In this document: piece after piece, positions 1-11,125 of the stretch | Position numbering within the stretch: position 1 is the stretch's first letter | Layout: every line of letters starts with the position of its first letter | Origin: Aphrocallistes beatrix | Taxonomy: Eukaryota > Porifera > Hexactinellida > Sceptrulophora > Aphrocallistidae | Direction: 5' to 3' | Length of the DNA: 64,000 nucleotides | Assembly (NCBI GenBank): GCA_963281255.1 | Contig: OY725490.1 | Coordinates: forward strand, 496,001 to 560,000 | The notes under the pieces: generated by a model | What the model was told of the DNA's origin: nothing | Seen by the model: the letters and a program-made list of their open reading frames with translations, nothing else | Databases searched by the model: none | Position numbers and translations under genes: made by a program

Positions 1-507
1 ACATGTCTTGCAGAACTTGGTAGCTACAGTGTCAGAATGGAATGTACACTTGAAGGAATCTTGTAGTGGGTAGAGTTGCTCGAGAGATTTCAGCTTAACT
101 TCTTCAATGCTTATAACCTGGTGCGTGTCTTTATACATTCGTTTGTGCAGTTTGAAGTCTAACTCACAGATGGGTTTGGTGCAGACGAGACAGAAGTATT
201 CAGCACTGGAGACATCCTCCTCACACTCAGCACAGAGAACACTGCATTTCTCTTCCAAGGCTCTTCGCACTGATTCCACTGAGACTACTCTCTCTGTGAT
301 GACGTCACGAGGTAGAGAGGCAGGCTGTCTCTCTGTCTCACTCTGACACTTGGGACACCTGCTCATTCCTCCGTTTGTCACTTCCACGCATTCCAGACAC
401 ACCGTGTGGCAGCATGGCAGCAGGAGTGGCGCCTTGAAGGCAGAGTGGCACCCTGGACAGATGGTCAGAGGAGTATTGGCTGAGCTTGATGCATTCCTAG
501 TCGCCAT
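1..507 (-). CDS. TRIM-like RING/B-box protein, N-terminal part (runs off left edge)
   Basis: Open for 169 codons from ATG at 507 to the window edge. RING ligands are seen at about residues 17-56 as CPGC, then CCHTVCLEC, then CPKC. A B-box follows (CAEC, then FCLVC and a CELDFKLHKRM segment), then the start of a second B-box (CTFHSDTVATKFCKTC). RING proteins of this layout are usually E3 ubiquitin ligases in the cytoplasm; that role is inferred from family. The related gene at 2876-4068 suggests that a coiled coil and NHL propeller follow outside the window. This copy reads CAG where the downstream copy has TAG, so it is the better preserved of the tandem pair. No intron is needed in the visible part. 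Confidence 0.85.
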   Translation of the reverse strand, partial: MATRNASSSANTPLTICPGCHSAFKAPLLLPCCHTVCLECVEVTNGGMSRCPKCQSETERQPASLPRDVITERVVSVESVRRALEEKCSVLCAECEEDVSSAEYFCLVCTKPICELDFKLHKRMYKDTHQVISIEEVKLKSLEQLYPLQDSFKCTFHSDTVATKFCKTC

Positions 508-1565
508 GTACGTAACTAATGTACTAATAACGTCTAGAGTTAACTATCAATAATGTTAACAATATATTTAAGAAAGTATAAATGCAAAATCTATATGACT
601 CAAAGTTACAACTTCATTAGTACAAGGTGCAGAGTGTGTGAAGGTAGTTTGCATTATATTATTCTGATCTTTACATTATATGTATTAAGGGATTCAAATT
701 CTATATTGCCGAAATGATCCCTAGTATTTGAAAAGATAATGTTACCATATACCTACATTACTGTTATATCATTTATTCTTAGATGAATTTACTATTAGAA
801 AAGGACTAGAAACTCTATTGGACCAAATTTGGACCATATATTCCTTATATGGTGGAGATTTGGAGTGGGCGCAACTTTGTAAAAAATTTCACAAATTTTC
901 AAAAACGCCTTTCACAAAAGTTTAATTGCATATGATCAGAATTCAAGGTTTACATACATATCTTGCTCTGATTTAATTGACCGATAAGATAGACAACTTA
1001 ATCCATAATCAATTTAGAATCACTCCTAACCTGATGTAAAGATTATTCATATTTTCACACCTCGCCTCAAAATATAGCAAAATATGCTGAAGAAATATTT
1101 TGCAAGGTCTTATTTAACAGCAAAATTGATATAATTGGTCAATATGGAATAGACCTAACTCAATGCATGTAAACAAGTTAGTGTTTGGACTAAAATGCTT
1201 CAAATGAAAAATCAAACCTAACAAGATCAGTGGGAAGAGATTAGTCATGCAATCCTTAATAGTAAGATTTGATCAAAATTTTAATGTAAAATAGATCACT
1301 CGTGAAAATGAGCTCAATAGAAGAGTGAAAATGGGACAGTTGGTATGCATAATTCTCCGATTCCACTAGGTATCCTCGTCCCTTTCCAATTTTAGGTCTT
1401 ATTCCTACTATATAGAATTTTTTTAGCAGGAGTCCCGCTTTTCCATTCTCTATTGTGCTAATTTTCACCTTTTCAGTATCCCGTTTTTGCAAGAAATTTT
1501 CCCGTTATGTCCAGCATCTTTTTCACTTCATGTATAATACAGTCGACTCCGCTTTATAGGGTCAA
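1..1565. repeat. Left copy of a direct tandem duplication
   Basis: Bases 1-1565 match about 3562-5085 in the same orientation, with a nearly constant offset of 3561 at the start and small indels later. The match covers the RING/B-box coding start plus about 1 kb of upstream non-coding DNA. Within 510-1565 I see no gene. It ends with a dispersed repeat (GGGACAGTTGGTATGC near 1332) and a pogo-type terminal motif (CAGTCGACTCCGCTT near 1550). Confidence 0.85.
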
Positions 1566-2390
1566 AATATTCGGAGTTCACAAAAAAATTTAGAAAGTTT
1601 GCTTAAGCGAGGCTCCGGCAGGGTTGGTAAGGCCATGGCCCGAGCAAAAATTACTTTTCCAGGCTACGAAAGGGTGGGCATTAGCGAGCTATCGAATCTG
1701 ACTGGATGGGCAACTAAAAACTCAAAGTAACCAAAGTATCTGCTATTTACATCAGACACCAGTATGAAAATCTAAGTGTGTGCAAAGGTTGTGCGGCTGC
1801 CGAACCTCGCCCACTCCTAAATCCGCAACTGTTCACTACCAATCTTGAATTTTACCCTTATGGATCTACTAATCCACATCCTGCTGAGTCTGCGCCCCTG
1901 AAATGGTTAGAAATGGTAGTAGGATAGAACTACGGAGACTTACGCTTGAGGATAGCAGAAGAGTCCTGAGAGTGAACACAAGTCGTTATAGGCGCATTAC
2001 GGGCGCCTACCATTACTTACTTTCCGAAACCATGGATACGTAAAAGAAATTCACAAAAGTGGAAGGTGTCAATGACATCGTCATTAATGATGAGTAAGCA
2101 CAGTCGAAACCTGTTTTGTCTTACTACAGTTGAGTCTCCGAATAATGTACACTTTGGGGGCATGGCCTTTGCCTGTTGTAGAGGGATATCCGCCTCTTAG
2201 AGAGTATTAACTATTATACACGTAGATGATAAATTCACTCTGTTCCACGAGGTTTGTCCGTTATAGAGTTGTTTTTTTCCGTTTGGGAGACCTCAATGTA
2301 ATACGTAATGGTTTTGTATACAGCAAAACAAGAACAATAAACTCAGGGCATAAACAATAAAATAATGTAACTGATCAATAGTACTTCTAC
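1566..2390. other. Intergenic, no gene seen
   Basis: No convincing coding region. Around 2120-2270 are remnants of a dispersed repeat (motif GAGTCTCCGAATAA) related to stretches near 24360-24470 and 49880-49970. The right part (about 2295-2390) is the 3' flank of the NHL fragment and resembles 2750-2875. Confidence 0.5.
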
Positions 2391-2744
2391 CTAGTTACAG
2401 CCCAGGAAAAGAGAGTTTCTCTGGTAAACAAGAATCCTTCGATTACCACCATCACACACATAGACTGTTCCATCATTCAGACACGCTGTCCCCAATGGAC
2501 AAGAGTACTCTCCTCTCCCAGTCCCATTACTGCCTATTGTCCACATTGTCGTGAAATCTGGGTCATACACTATCATCCGTTTCTGGTCTCGATCGCTGAG
2601 TATTACATGTCCCATGGGCGTGATGGACATAGCAGATATTTCATACAAATACCCCCCGAGGGCAGAACTACCGAATTGCTTAAGTAAGACTCCATTGGAA
2701 TTGTACACATTTATACATGGATTGTCTCTATGTACTACGGTCAC
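2391..2744 (-). pseudogene. C-terminal NHL fragment
   Basis: About 117 codons encode the last blades of an NHL propeller (PMGHVILSDRDQKRMIVYD, then GTACLNDGTVYVCDGGNRR), ending LFLGCN. There is no coiled coil or RING in front: 5' of it lies the 3' flank of the next gene. Codons can be followed a little further upstream (HYELVTVVHRDN). The final 70 or so residues match the end of the 2876-4068 gene closely, so this is probably a partial tandem copy. Expression as a protein is unlikely without an upstream exon. Confidence 0.7.
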
Positions 2745-2875
2745 TAATTCGTAATGGTTTTGAATACAGTAAAACAGTTTTTGATTCTAACTCTACTACT
2801 CTACTTGAACATAAACAAAATATCCTAACATAAACAAAATATTCAAAAGATTATCCAACCAATCAATACTTCTGC

Positions 2876-4068
2876 CTAGTTACAGCCTAAGAAAAGAGAG
2901 TTTCTCTCGTAAACAAGAATCTTTTGATTGCCTTTATCACACACATACACGGTTCCATCGTTCAGACATGCTATTCCGAATTGATTAGAGTACTCTCCTC
3001 TCCCAGTGCTTCTACGCCCTACTGTCCACACGGTCGTGAGATCTGGGTCATACACAATCATCCGTTTCTCTAAGCATTTCACATCTTGATTCATCACGAA
3101 CTCAATATCTCTGTACTTAGAACGAGAAAGAGGCTCTCCCAACAGCTCTGCCACCTTACAGTTGATAAAGTCCAGATTGATGAGTACATTCCCATCCATC
3201 GGCAAGTGTTCGTAGGCTCTGCTCTTCTCAATAAGATCTCTGACATGTTCTCTCCTCCTCTGTCCTTTCTGAATCAGTCTGAGAGTATCTTTGTGGAGAA
3301 TGTCCAGCTTTCTGATTATTTGTTCTCTTCTCTCCTCCAACACTCGCTTAATATCATCAAACTGTGTCTCTACATCCACACGTAGCAGCGATACTTTCTT
3401 TAGAAAGTTATCCGCTGAACTATAATCTTCATTGTCCAGCCTTTCACACTTGTCTCTATTCTGCTGAGAGAGCTGACTCACTTCCTGTCTGGCATCTTCT
3501 CCACTGATGGTTGGGTGGTCTGGGTGGTGGTGTGAGAGGCAGTATGCACACAGAAACACGTGGATGTCTTGCAGAACTTGGTAGCAACAGTGTCAGAATG
3601 GAATGTGCACTTGAAGGAATCTTGCAGTGGATAGAGTTGCTCGAGAGATTTCAGCTTAACTTCTTCAATGCTTATAACCTGGTGCGTGTCTTTATACATT
3701 CGTTTGTGCAGTTTGAAGTCTAACTCACAGATGGGTTTGGCGCAGACGAGACAGAAGTATTCAGCTCTGGAGACTTCCTCCTCACACTCAGCACAGAGAA
3801 CACTGCCTTTCTCTTCCAAGGCACTTCGCACTGATTCCACTGAGACTACTCTCTCTGTGATGACGTCACGAGGTAGAGAGGCAGGCTATCTCTCTGTCTC
3901 ACTCTGACACTTGGGACACCTGCTCATTCCTGCGTTTGTCACTTCCACGCATTCCAGACACACCGTGTGGCAGCATGGCAGCAGGAGTGGCGCCTTGAAG
4001 GCAGAGTGGCACCCTGGACAGATGGTCAGAGGAGTATTGGTTGAGCTTGATGCATTCCTAGTCGCCAT
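2876..4068 (-). pseudogene. RING/B-box/coiled-coil/NHL gene, broken
   Basis: Second tandem copy of the edge gene. In order it shows: RING (from ATG 4068), a TAG at 3886-3888 where the left copy has CAG, the first B-box (about 3840-3650), a frame change near 3560-3570 inside the second B-box, and a coiled coil (about 3480-3080, e.g. VLEERREQIIRKLDILHK). The coiled coil then joins directly to the last one or two NHL blades at CLEK/RMIVYD. Most of the propeller is therefore missing compared with a full TRIM-NHL protein. Nonsense, frameshift and internal deletion together point to a pseudogene. Consensus error could explain one of these but hardly all. Confidence 0.8.
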
Positions 4069-5085
4069 GTACGTAACTGATGTACTAATAACGTCTAGAG
4101 TTAACTATCAATAATGTTAACAATATATTTAAGAAAATATAATTGCAAAATCTATATGACTCAAAGTTACAACTTCAGTATTACAAGGTGCAGAGTGTGT
4201 GAAGGTAGTTTGCATTATATTATTCTGATCTTTACATTAAATGTATTAAGGACTCAAATTACATATTGCCGAAATTATTCCTAGTATTTGAAAAGTAATG
4301 TCTCCATACACCTACATTACTGTTATATCATTTATCCTTAGACGAATTTACCATTAGAAAAGGACTAGAAATTCTATTGGAGCAAATTTGAACCATATTC
4401 TTTATATGGTGGAGATTTGGAGCAGGGCTAATTTTGTAAAAATTTCACACCTTTTCACAAAAGTTGAATTGCATTATAATCAGAATCCAGGGTTTACATA
4501 CATATCTTGCTTTGATTTAATTAACTGATAGGATAGACAACTTAATCCATAATCAATTTAGAATCACTCCTAACCTGATGCAAAGATTATTCATATTTTC
4601 ACACCTTGCCTCAAGATATGACAAAATGTGTTGACGAATGATTTTATAGGGTTTTAATTTAATAGCAGAATTGATATAATTGGTCAATATGGAATAGACC
4701 TGACTCAATGGACGTAAACAAGTTGATGTTCGGACTAAAATGCTCCAAATGAAAATTCAAAGCTAACAAGATCAGTAGATAGATAAGTGCAATCCCTGAT
4801 AAAATGGTAAAATGGATCACTCGTGAAAATGAGCTCAATAGAAAAGTGAAAAATGGGACAGTTGGTATGCATGATTCTCCGATTCCACTAGGCATCCTGG
4901 CTCCCTTTCCAATTTTAGGTCTTATTCCTACGATTTTTTTTAGCGGGAGGTTCCGCTTTTCCATTCTCTATCAAGCTAATTTTCACTTTTTCAGTATCCC
5001 GTTTTGCATGAAATTTTCCCGTTATGTCTAGTATTTTTTTTAATAAATGTATAATACAGTCGACTCCACTTTATAGAGTCACTGA
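3562..5085. repeat. Right copy of the direct tandem duplication
   Basis: Matches 1-1565 in direct orientation. The non-coding part (4069-5085) has no gene of its own and accumulates small indels relative to the left copy. Confidence 0.85.
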
Positions 5086-5662
5086 CTCACTGTTTAACCG
5101 TAGAATGCCCACTAGGGACACAGTGTCCCCGATATCGCGGATGTCTCCCAGCCATTTTCTATGCAACTGAAGCCATTAAAATGCCCGAATCACTTTTGGC
5201 AGGACCGGAAAAGCTCTCACACATAAAAGCTGATACAAAATATTTTCGGTTAATAAGGTTCTCCGTTAATCCAGGCGAAATGTCCTCTGACAGATGTCAC
5301 TCTATTAAGCAGAGTCGACTGTACTTTCCCATTGCATCCCAGCATGTTTTGCGAATTTCAACGTCATCTCCTGCTTTTATCATGGCTCAAGTTGGAATCT
5401 CTGGATGAAGCTCCTAGCGATGTAGTTATAAGATAGATAAATACAGATTCTCTGAAATACAGTAGACTCCGCTTAATAGGACCACATTGGTCAGAGGGTA
5501 GTTTGACCCGATTAAGCGGAGAACCCCATTAACCGAATCCCCCCCAATTATGTGGCCATATCAAAGATAATCTATCTATAAGGTCTACCATGAACGTCTA
5601 ACAATATTAGGATAGCTACTAAAATATCTCCTACAGCATTTAGTACAAACATTTACAGTCTT
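5086..5662. other. Intergenic with transposon ends
   Basis: A TTAA-CCGTAGAATG end at 5094-5107 matches the complete small element at 56683-56779 but lacks its other end. A dispersed-repeat stretch follows (about 5305-5400, similar to 24560-24650 and 27330-27420). A pogo-type terminus (CAGTAGACTCCGCTTAATAG) starts at 5460. No gene is seen. Confidence 0.5.
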
Positions 5663-6736
5663 TTATAAGATCTTATGTATAGAGCGGGCTACGCCATACT
5701 TTATCTGATCTTGTGTTGCTACGGACCGTATGTGAGTGCCATCGAGTTGAAATATCTGGATTGGATCTGGGTTTCGAGGCAAATAGTTTGAGTTTAATAG
5801 AAAAACAAAGAATTTCTCCTTACTCATGAAGATGTGACGAGGTATAGCGTCTTTACCAAAGGACATAGCCTGGAGTTTAATTTTCATGATAGGTTTGAGA
5901 TTGAGGTCATAGACTTGAACTGTTGGCGAATCATGTGTACAAGTGTAGATTTTCGCGTCTTCGATAAACATCCCGATTATATCAGTGTCTGTAATTACTC
6001 TTTTCACGGTAACACCTTTCAAATTCAGTTTAAAAAAAGAATAATTTTCAGTGTACACAAATACACAGTTCCCTTGAGCATTCATGGTATAGATGTATGA
6101 CAGCTGTTCATTGTACAGAGTTGAATGATATCTGCTCTCACTTGTAAATGCATGAATCCGATGGGCATTTCCATCTGCAACATAAATCATCCGACTTTTC
6201 GGATCGGTACAGACTTCTGCAGGTTTTTCTAACTCATCTTTCTTCACTGAATTCCAGACAGGTAAAGTTCTGAAAGTACACGGGTTGAGTGGCTTAACTA
6301 TGTGGCAGTTCTCTTCCAGTGTCCTCTGTATAGTCTCTATCTGACAGCTGAGGGAGACACGCGGGAGGAGAATCTGCTCTGAGAGAATCCTGTCCATCTC
6401 CTTCTGGATACTGGACAGCTGCTGTTGAAGGAACTTGTTGAGTTCGTTAGCTTGCAACTCTCTTTCTGTCTCCTCTTTACGTCGAGTCAGCTGTTCCAGG
6501 TTCTCTCTACGTAGAGTTATCTTAGATGAAATACCAGCTGGGATGGCATCCAGTTCTGTTATGAGTGTGTCTTCTCTCTGTGCCAGCATTTGGTGGAGGT
6601 GTTGGAAAGTGGTATTGAGTTCTCGCTTTAGCTCTGCCACTTCCTGAGTCAGATGTTCTAATGCTCTCTCTAACTCTGTGATAGAGACATGTCGGAATGC
6701 ATGAAGTCTTGATTCTTTTGGATATCTTGCAGCCAT
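5663..6736 (-). CDS. Coiled-coil / NHL-like propeller protein
   Basis: Single open frame of 357 codons. Residues 15-135 form a heptad-rich coiled coil (ELERALEHLTQEVAELKREL; ELNKFLQQQLSSIQKEMDRI). The rest is a degenerate beta-propeller with one clear NHL blade (EVCTDPKSRMIYVADGNAHR) and weaker blades (KIYTCTHDSPTVQVYD; KFFVFLLNSN). This is a TRIM C-terminal half without RING or B-box. A remnant of the RING-to-B-box linker lies upstream at 7005-7095, so the gene may descend from a complete TRIM-like gene that lost its 5' part. Its role is unknown; the coiled coil suggests oligomers and the propeller a binding surface. Confidence 0.8.
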   Translation of the reverse strand: MAARYPKESRLHAFRHVSITELERALEHLTQEVAELKRELNTTFQHLHQMLAQREDTLITELDAIPAGISSKITLRRENLEQLTRRKEETERELQANELNKFLQQQLSSIQKEMDRILSEQILLPRVSLSCQIETIQRTLEENCHIVKPLNPCTFRTLPVWNSVKKDELEKPAEVCTDPKSRMIYVADGNAHRIHAFTSESRYHSTLYNEQLSYIYTMNAQGNCVFVYTENYSFFKLNLKGVTVKRVITDTDIIGMFIEDAKIYTCTHDSPTVQVYDLNLKPIMKIKLQAMSFGKDAIPRHIFMSKEKFFVFLLNSNYLPRNPDPIQIFQLDGTHIRSVATQDQIKYGVARSIHKIL

Positions 6737-7004
6737 TCCAGTTTGTTCGATTATTTTTATTATCTAGTTTGTACGTATATTTATACAATTATCTATGCAG
6801 AGTATCTGATCAGAAATTAACTTTCTAAATATAGCACTGAAAGTGGTTTAACCACTCACTGGCATCTCCTTAATCATTCATTACACATTCTGCTATAGTT
6901 CCAATTACTAATTAAAGCACTCAAAGTTCAGATTATATTCAGTTTCAAAATTGGCTAATTTTAGAACAGTTCTCTTGATTAATATATGTTATATACGTAT
7001 AGCC

Positions 7005-7095
7005 TTTCTCTTCCAAGGCACGTCGCACTGATTCCACAGAGACTACTCTCTCTGTGATGACGTCACAAGGTAGAGAGGCAGGTAGTCTCTTGTGA
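7005..7095 (-). pseudogene. Remnant of RING/B-box linker coding sequence
   Basis: About 90 bases are nearly identical to the linker at 3808-3890 (TCTTCCAAGGCAC, then GATGACGTCAC, then GGTAGAGAGGCAGG). Both flanks are unrelated. The reading frame has no context, so this is a decayed coding fragment. Confidence 0.75.
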
Positions 7096-7230
7096 TCTGA
7101 CCTTTTGGATCGATCCTAAAATTATTTTTAGAACAGATATTGTCATTTAATCTATCTATCCAGAGAAGTATCATAATAATATCAATTCAATTTACAGTAT
7201 ATACATATAATCTTCTACTAGTTAATAAAT

Positions 7231-7711
7231 ACAAGCGCGCTTCGCTTGCTTGCGCTGCGCGGCTGGCTGACACTTTGTGTCCGCCGGAGGCGCCCTGCGG
7301 GCGCCAGGGGTCGCATTGATTAATCATAAGGGATATAACATCTCTAAATACGTCTGTCCTACTGTTATAATTGATATCACGAAAAATTACCGAATTTGTC
7401 AATTTTTAAAATTTTGATGAGTAATGATGACGTCATAACAAAGTGATGAGTCATCATTTTTTGATGATAGTTGCATCATATGTGAGGTATGTTAGTATAC
7501 AGATTTTATTAAAATTTCAGCCTTCTATCTCCTATAATGGCTGAGTTATGCTCGAATAACTGTGTTGCTTAACTTTTAAAAATGAGACAATGACGTCATA
7601 ATTCCATGATGAGTATATATTTTGCTCTGAGCTCAGAACCTAGTGGAGCCATAGCCAAAAGACTCCCACATGCCAAAAATCAGCTTTCTGTGCCTGGCAG
7701 TTTCTTCAATC
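7231..7711. mobile_element. Hairpin-rich dispersed element, longest copy
   Basis: Begins with stacked GC hairpins: CAAGCG...CGCTTG, a GACAC-TTT-GTGTC stem at about 7275, and GGCGCCC-TGC-GGGCGCC at about 7287. AT-rich sequence follows with TGACGTCA (7428-7435) and TGAGTCA (7447-7453). It ends in a conserved terminus (CTGTGCCTGGCAGTTTCTTC). Related copies lie at 19008, 19710, 28643, 59742, 61569 and 63298. No protein is encoded, so it is probably a non-autonomous element. Class unknown; target duplications are not clear. Confidence 0.65.
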
Positions 7712-8299
7712 AATTCGTTACATATACGTATATATATGGGTCATTCCATGTGAAATCGACCAATTCGACCAACTGTTCCACGTAGAGCATCTTAGAAATT
7801 CTTGTAATTTTACCTGTAAGTTTTGCATATTAGTGCATGATCATTTGTACAATATCAGCTTTCAATACCTTTTGGTTTTATAATTATAGCCATTTCAAAA
7901 TTTGACGATATTCATAGTTCGGACACTTTTGTTTTAGAGGCCCCTTAATCAAATTTGACATATATCTTTCAATTCTTAACTTAGATGTCCAGTTTTTTTA
8001 CTGGTTGTTAATCATATAGTTACCTAATATTCTAAGCTAAATTGGCTATTTTTATTGCCTAGTTTAGATTTAATTATTATCTAAACATATATTTTCATCA
8101 ATTTATCAAAAAAATTTCAAAATAATAATTCTTCATGTCTCCAATGGTTTAGAATTTGCCCATTTACTTTTTAATTTTGCTCTATATATGTACAATCTTC
8201 CTGCTAAATTTCATGGCTTACATCAGTTCTTTTACTGTTAAATTCCGACCTATTTCAAATCATTCCAAATTTTAATTGTTACTAAATTTTCTCAGACTT
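7712..8299. other. Intergenic, nothing recognised
   Basis: AT-rich stretch without a supported open frame or a clear repeat match elsewhere in the window. Confidence 0.5.
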
Positions 8300-9786
8300 C
8301 GCATCTGTTCCATCATGAGGTTCAGACAGTTAGACCATGGATGGAATTTTTGATGTCATAACTCAGACAGCCGTAACTGTACATACTTACAAGTCACAAA
8401 GGTACGCTTTCTTGCTGTCGTTTTTATTTTTCAATTATTTACTTTTGTATGAAGCAGACAAACGAAGTTCAGTTGCTCTAAAACAAAGAATCCAGAGAGT
8501 GAAGATCTGAGGTGACTCGATTATAAATTAAACAGCAGATTGGAAATGAGATCAAATACAACTTGACTAGTTCAATGCTGTGACAGAAGAAGAGCTATAC
8601 TAAGTCTACAGGGTGAGCAGAAGTGTGAATTATTTAGACTTCCATTTATTGGAAGAAAATCAAATATAATTCCTCTTATTTACAAATTGGTATATAATAC
8701 TTAGTAAGAAAATATCAATTACAATAGCCAAAACTTGATTGGTTGAAATTGAGAGATATAAAATGTAGTTTGCTCCAATCAAATTCCTGCTTTTAGTAGA
8801 CAATAACAATACTTAATTGAGTACTACCATGGAATTGATATTACATCCTAATATTGATGCATATGCATTATGCTGGACAGAAACATTACTATATCTCTAA
8901 CTTAAATGTTACTATACTATCAGAATGTATAATATAGATATGCCAAACCTCTCTCAAACTTGATTAATATTTTAAATAATTTGCATTACACTATTTACTA
9001 ACTGAACTGAATATTTCATCAAGAAAGTCACTAATAGAATGATGCAACGCTAACACTATTTAGAAGATTAGATGCATATGTCTATTAGTTAGTTTTATGC
9101 ACGTAAATGACTACTTGACACCCAATATTCCAGAGAATTATACCTAATCACGGAATTATTGGGCACTATAAGAACCTTATCTCTGCTTGTGAAGTGGACA
9201 AAACCTTAAATATAATAGCAAAAACATCCTTTTGATTGATTGCAATTAATAACCGTTAATTTATTGTATTCCCCACAGCAACAGTGTGCAAGAAAAATGT
9301 CATCTATATAACATGAGTAAATTCAAATAAAGTTAAAGTATTTAAGGGAAATGCGACATTGCCGCAGGCTAGGTTGAGTCAAACATTTAGCATAGTATTT
9401 TATGTAAAGTTTTGACTACGAGTAAAATAAAATAGCTTCACTATACATACACAAGGTCTATAACCATTGTATTAATAATTGTAATATCTCCATTGCAAAA
9501 TGGTGATATTTATTTATCCGTCGTTCTTTCGTCACGAAGGTTATGATATCAACTGGACAAAGAACTTTGTTGTATCTGTCATTCTGAAAATGTATCCCAT
9601 TAAAGTGAATTCTAATGATTCATTAGAAGTTTCAATTCCACACAAATCAAATTGAATTCCGTAAATGATTTCCTTCCTTAACCTTGCCACATTTCAGCAC
9701 ATATCAATAACCTGAATAAATAGAATATACTCAATTCAGATATTTCCTAACAAATGCCCTTTCAAATAGATTTCTAACTCAAGAGG
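8300..9786 (+). repeat. Family A upstream module, copy 1
   Basis: About 1.5 kb of non-coding DNA ending at the ATG of the family A gene. It recurs 5' of the other family A loci (11940-13417; 16149-16984; inverted at 34937-37032 and 39492-41060). Conserved points include ATGCATATGCATTATGCTGG near 8858 and the start context AACTCAAGAGGATGG. It presumably contains the promoter; I cannot place a TATA box or transcription start with confidence. Confidence 0.75.
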
Positions 9787-10665
9787 ATGGCCATCGTTCG
9801 ATTTCCTGAAATGCCAACAGACAACGCTGAGACACATCCCTCCCACGTGTATCAACATTTGACCATAGCAGATATAGACTTTCGGACGATCGAGGAATGT
9901 AGAGGTATAGCAGTCGATCCTAGAACCAACTACATCTTTGTTGTACTCCAGAAGCCGCCATCAGTCTCGGTCCTCACAGATGCAGGCGAATTCTTAACAA
10001 CATTCTCAAATCCATATTTGAGAAGTCCATGGGGTATTGCGATTTATAGAGACAATATCTACATGACTGACACATGGGAACATTCCGTATTCCATTTCAG
10101 GTTTCAGGAGGAAAACTACGTCCAGTACCTCGATCGCAGTGCTGGGAAATGGTCTGGTGTTGGACTGTTCAAACAACCGAGACAGCTGACAGTCTCTCTA
10201 GAGGGAGACATCTTTGTGGCAGATCGGTTCAACCACCGAATTCAAATCTTGAATGCTCGTTTGCAGTACCAACGGCATATCTCGCACAGTTCCATGACGC
10301 AACCTCGTGACGTTAAAATCACCTCAAAAGAAGTGTTTGTACTTTGCATAGATTCTCCCTATGTCCACGTTTTCACACTCGCTGGTGAGAAATCACGTTC
10401 CTTCGCTACCTGTGGGAATATCGGAATGCAGCTTTCTAATGCTCTCTTCTTTTGCATTGACGCCGATGACAATTTAGTTATCACTGATCCTTTAGCTCAT
10501 TATGTTGGGATATTTTCACAAAAAGGCACACTGCTGAACACAATAGGCGATGATTTTTGTAAAGCGGGACTATTCCATTCTCCACAAGGAATAGCTTTAA
10601 CTAGCAATCAGAAATTAGTTGTTTTGGCTCACCATTTTGAAATTCCATTGATTGTACTTTCTTGA
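9787..10665 (+). CDS. Six-bladed NHL propeller, family A copy 1
   Basis: Intact single-exon frame of 292 codons from ATG in the conserved context AAGAGGATGG. Six blades are readable: CRGIAVDPRTNYIFVV, SPWGIAIYRDNIYMTD, QPRQLTVSLEGDIFVADRF, QPRDVKITSKEVFVLC, ALFFCIDADDNLVITD and SPQGIALTSNQKLVVL. The whole protein is the propeller; there is no RING, B-box, coiled coil, signal peptide or membrane helix. NHL propellers bind protein or RNA in other families; the ligand here is unknown. Relatives are at 16985, 34055 and 38616 and a broken copy at 13418. Its 3' flank is hit by a hAT-type MITE at 10832. Confidence 0.85.
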   Translation: MAIVRFPEMPTDNAETHPSHVYQHLTIADIDFRTIEECRGIAVDPRTNYIFVVLQKPPSVSVLTDAGEFLTTFSNPYLRSPWGIAIYRDNIYMTDTWEHSVFHFRFQEENYVQYLDRSAGKWSGVGLFKQPRQLTVSLEGDIFVADRFNHRIQILNARLQYQRHISHSSMTQPRDVKITSKEVFVLCIDSPYVHVFTLAGEKSRSFATCGNIGMQLSNALFFCIDADDNLVITDPLAHYVGIFSQKGTLLNTIGDDFCKAGLFHSPQGIALTSNQKLVVLAHHFEIPLIVLS

Positions 10666-10831
10666 TGAACCATTTATTTACTGTTCCAACTGTTTAGATT
10701 AATTCAGTTGTTTACTTTTACACTATTAATGTGGGTGCATTTTGATAATTAAAATACCTAAGGACTAGAAACCTTATTGCGATAATTTTGAGAATTAGTA
10801 TATGACTAGATAATATAATGATGGTTTAACC

Positions 10832-11125
10832 CAGCGCTGTCTAACAGGCGGCCCGCGTTGCCTGCTTCAATCTCCCCCATTTTAGACAAATTCTCCAAAT
10901 TTTTCCATATATGCATCTCGTTTTCTCGTTGGTAGGGACATATGGCTGATAGACCATGGTCCTACCAATTCTTTTCAATAGATATCAGCTTCTATTGTTC
11001 ACGATACAAATTGTCCAAAATGCCTCTATCCATACCCATCCCGAGTGCACGCCCCTGTATTGCGGCCCGCCACTAAATGGTATGAAGTAGTTGCGGCCCG
11101 AAGTAAATATAGTCGGACAGCCCTG
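10832..11125. mobile_element. hAT-type MITE, 294 bp
   Basis: Ends CAGCGCTGTCTAACAGG and GTCGGACAGCCCTG, flanked by a perfect 8-bp duplication GTTTAACC (10824-10831 and 11126-11133). The paralogous 3' flanks near 33890 and 38440-38480 (other strand) have an uninterrupted site. No open frame, so non-autonomous. Confidence 0.88.

Noticed and set aside
107-553. Plus-strand open frames over the RING/B-box region (also 3511-4114)
   Set aside because: Antisense to a clear RING/B-box coding sequence and without family features.
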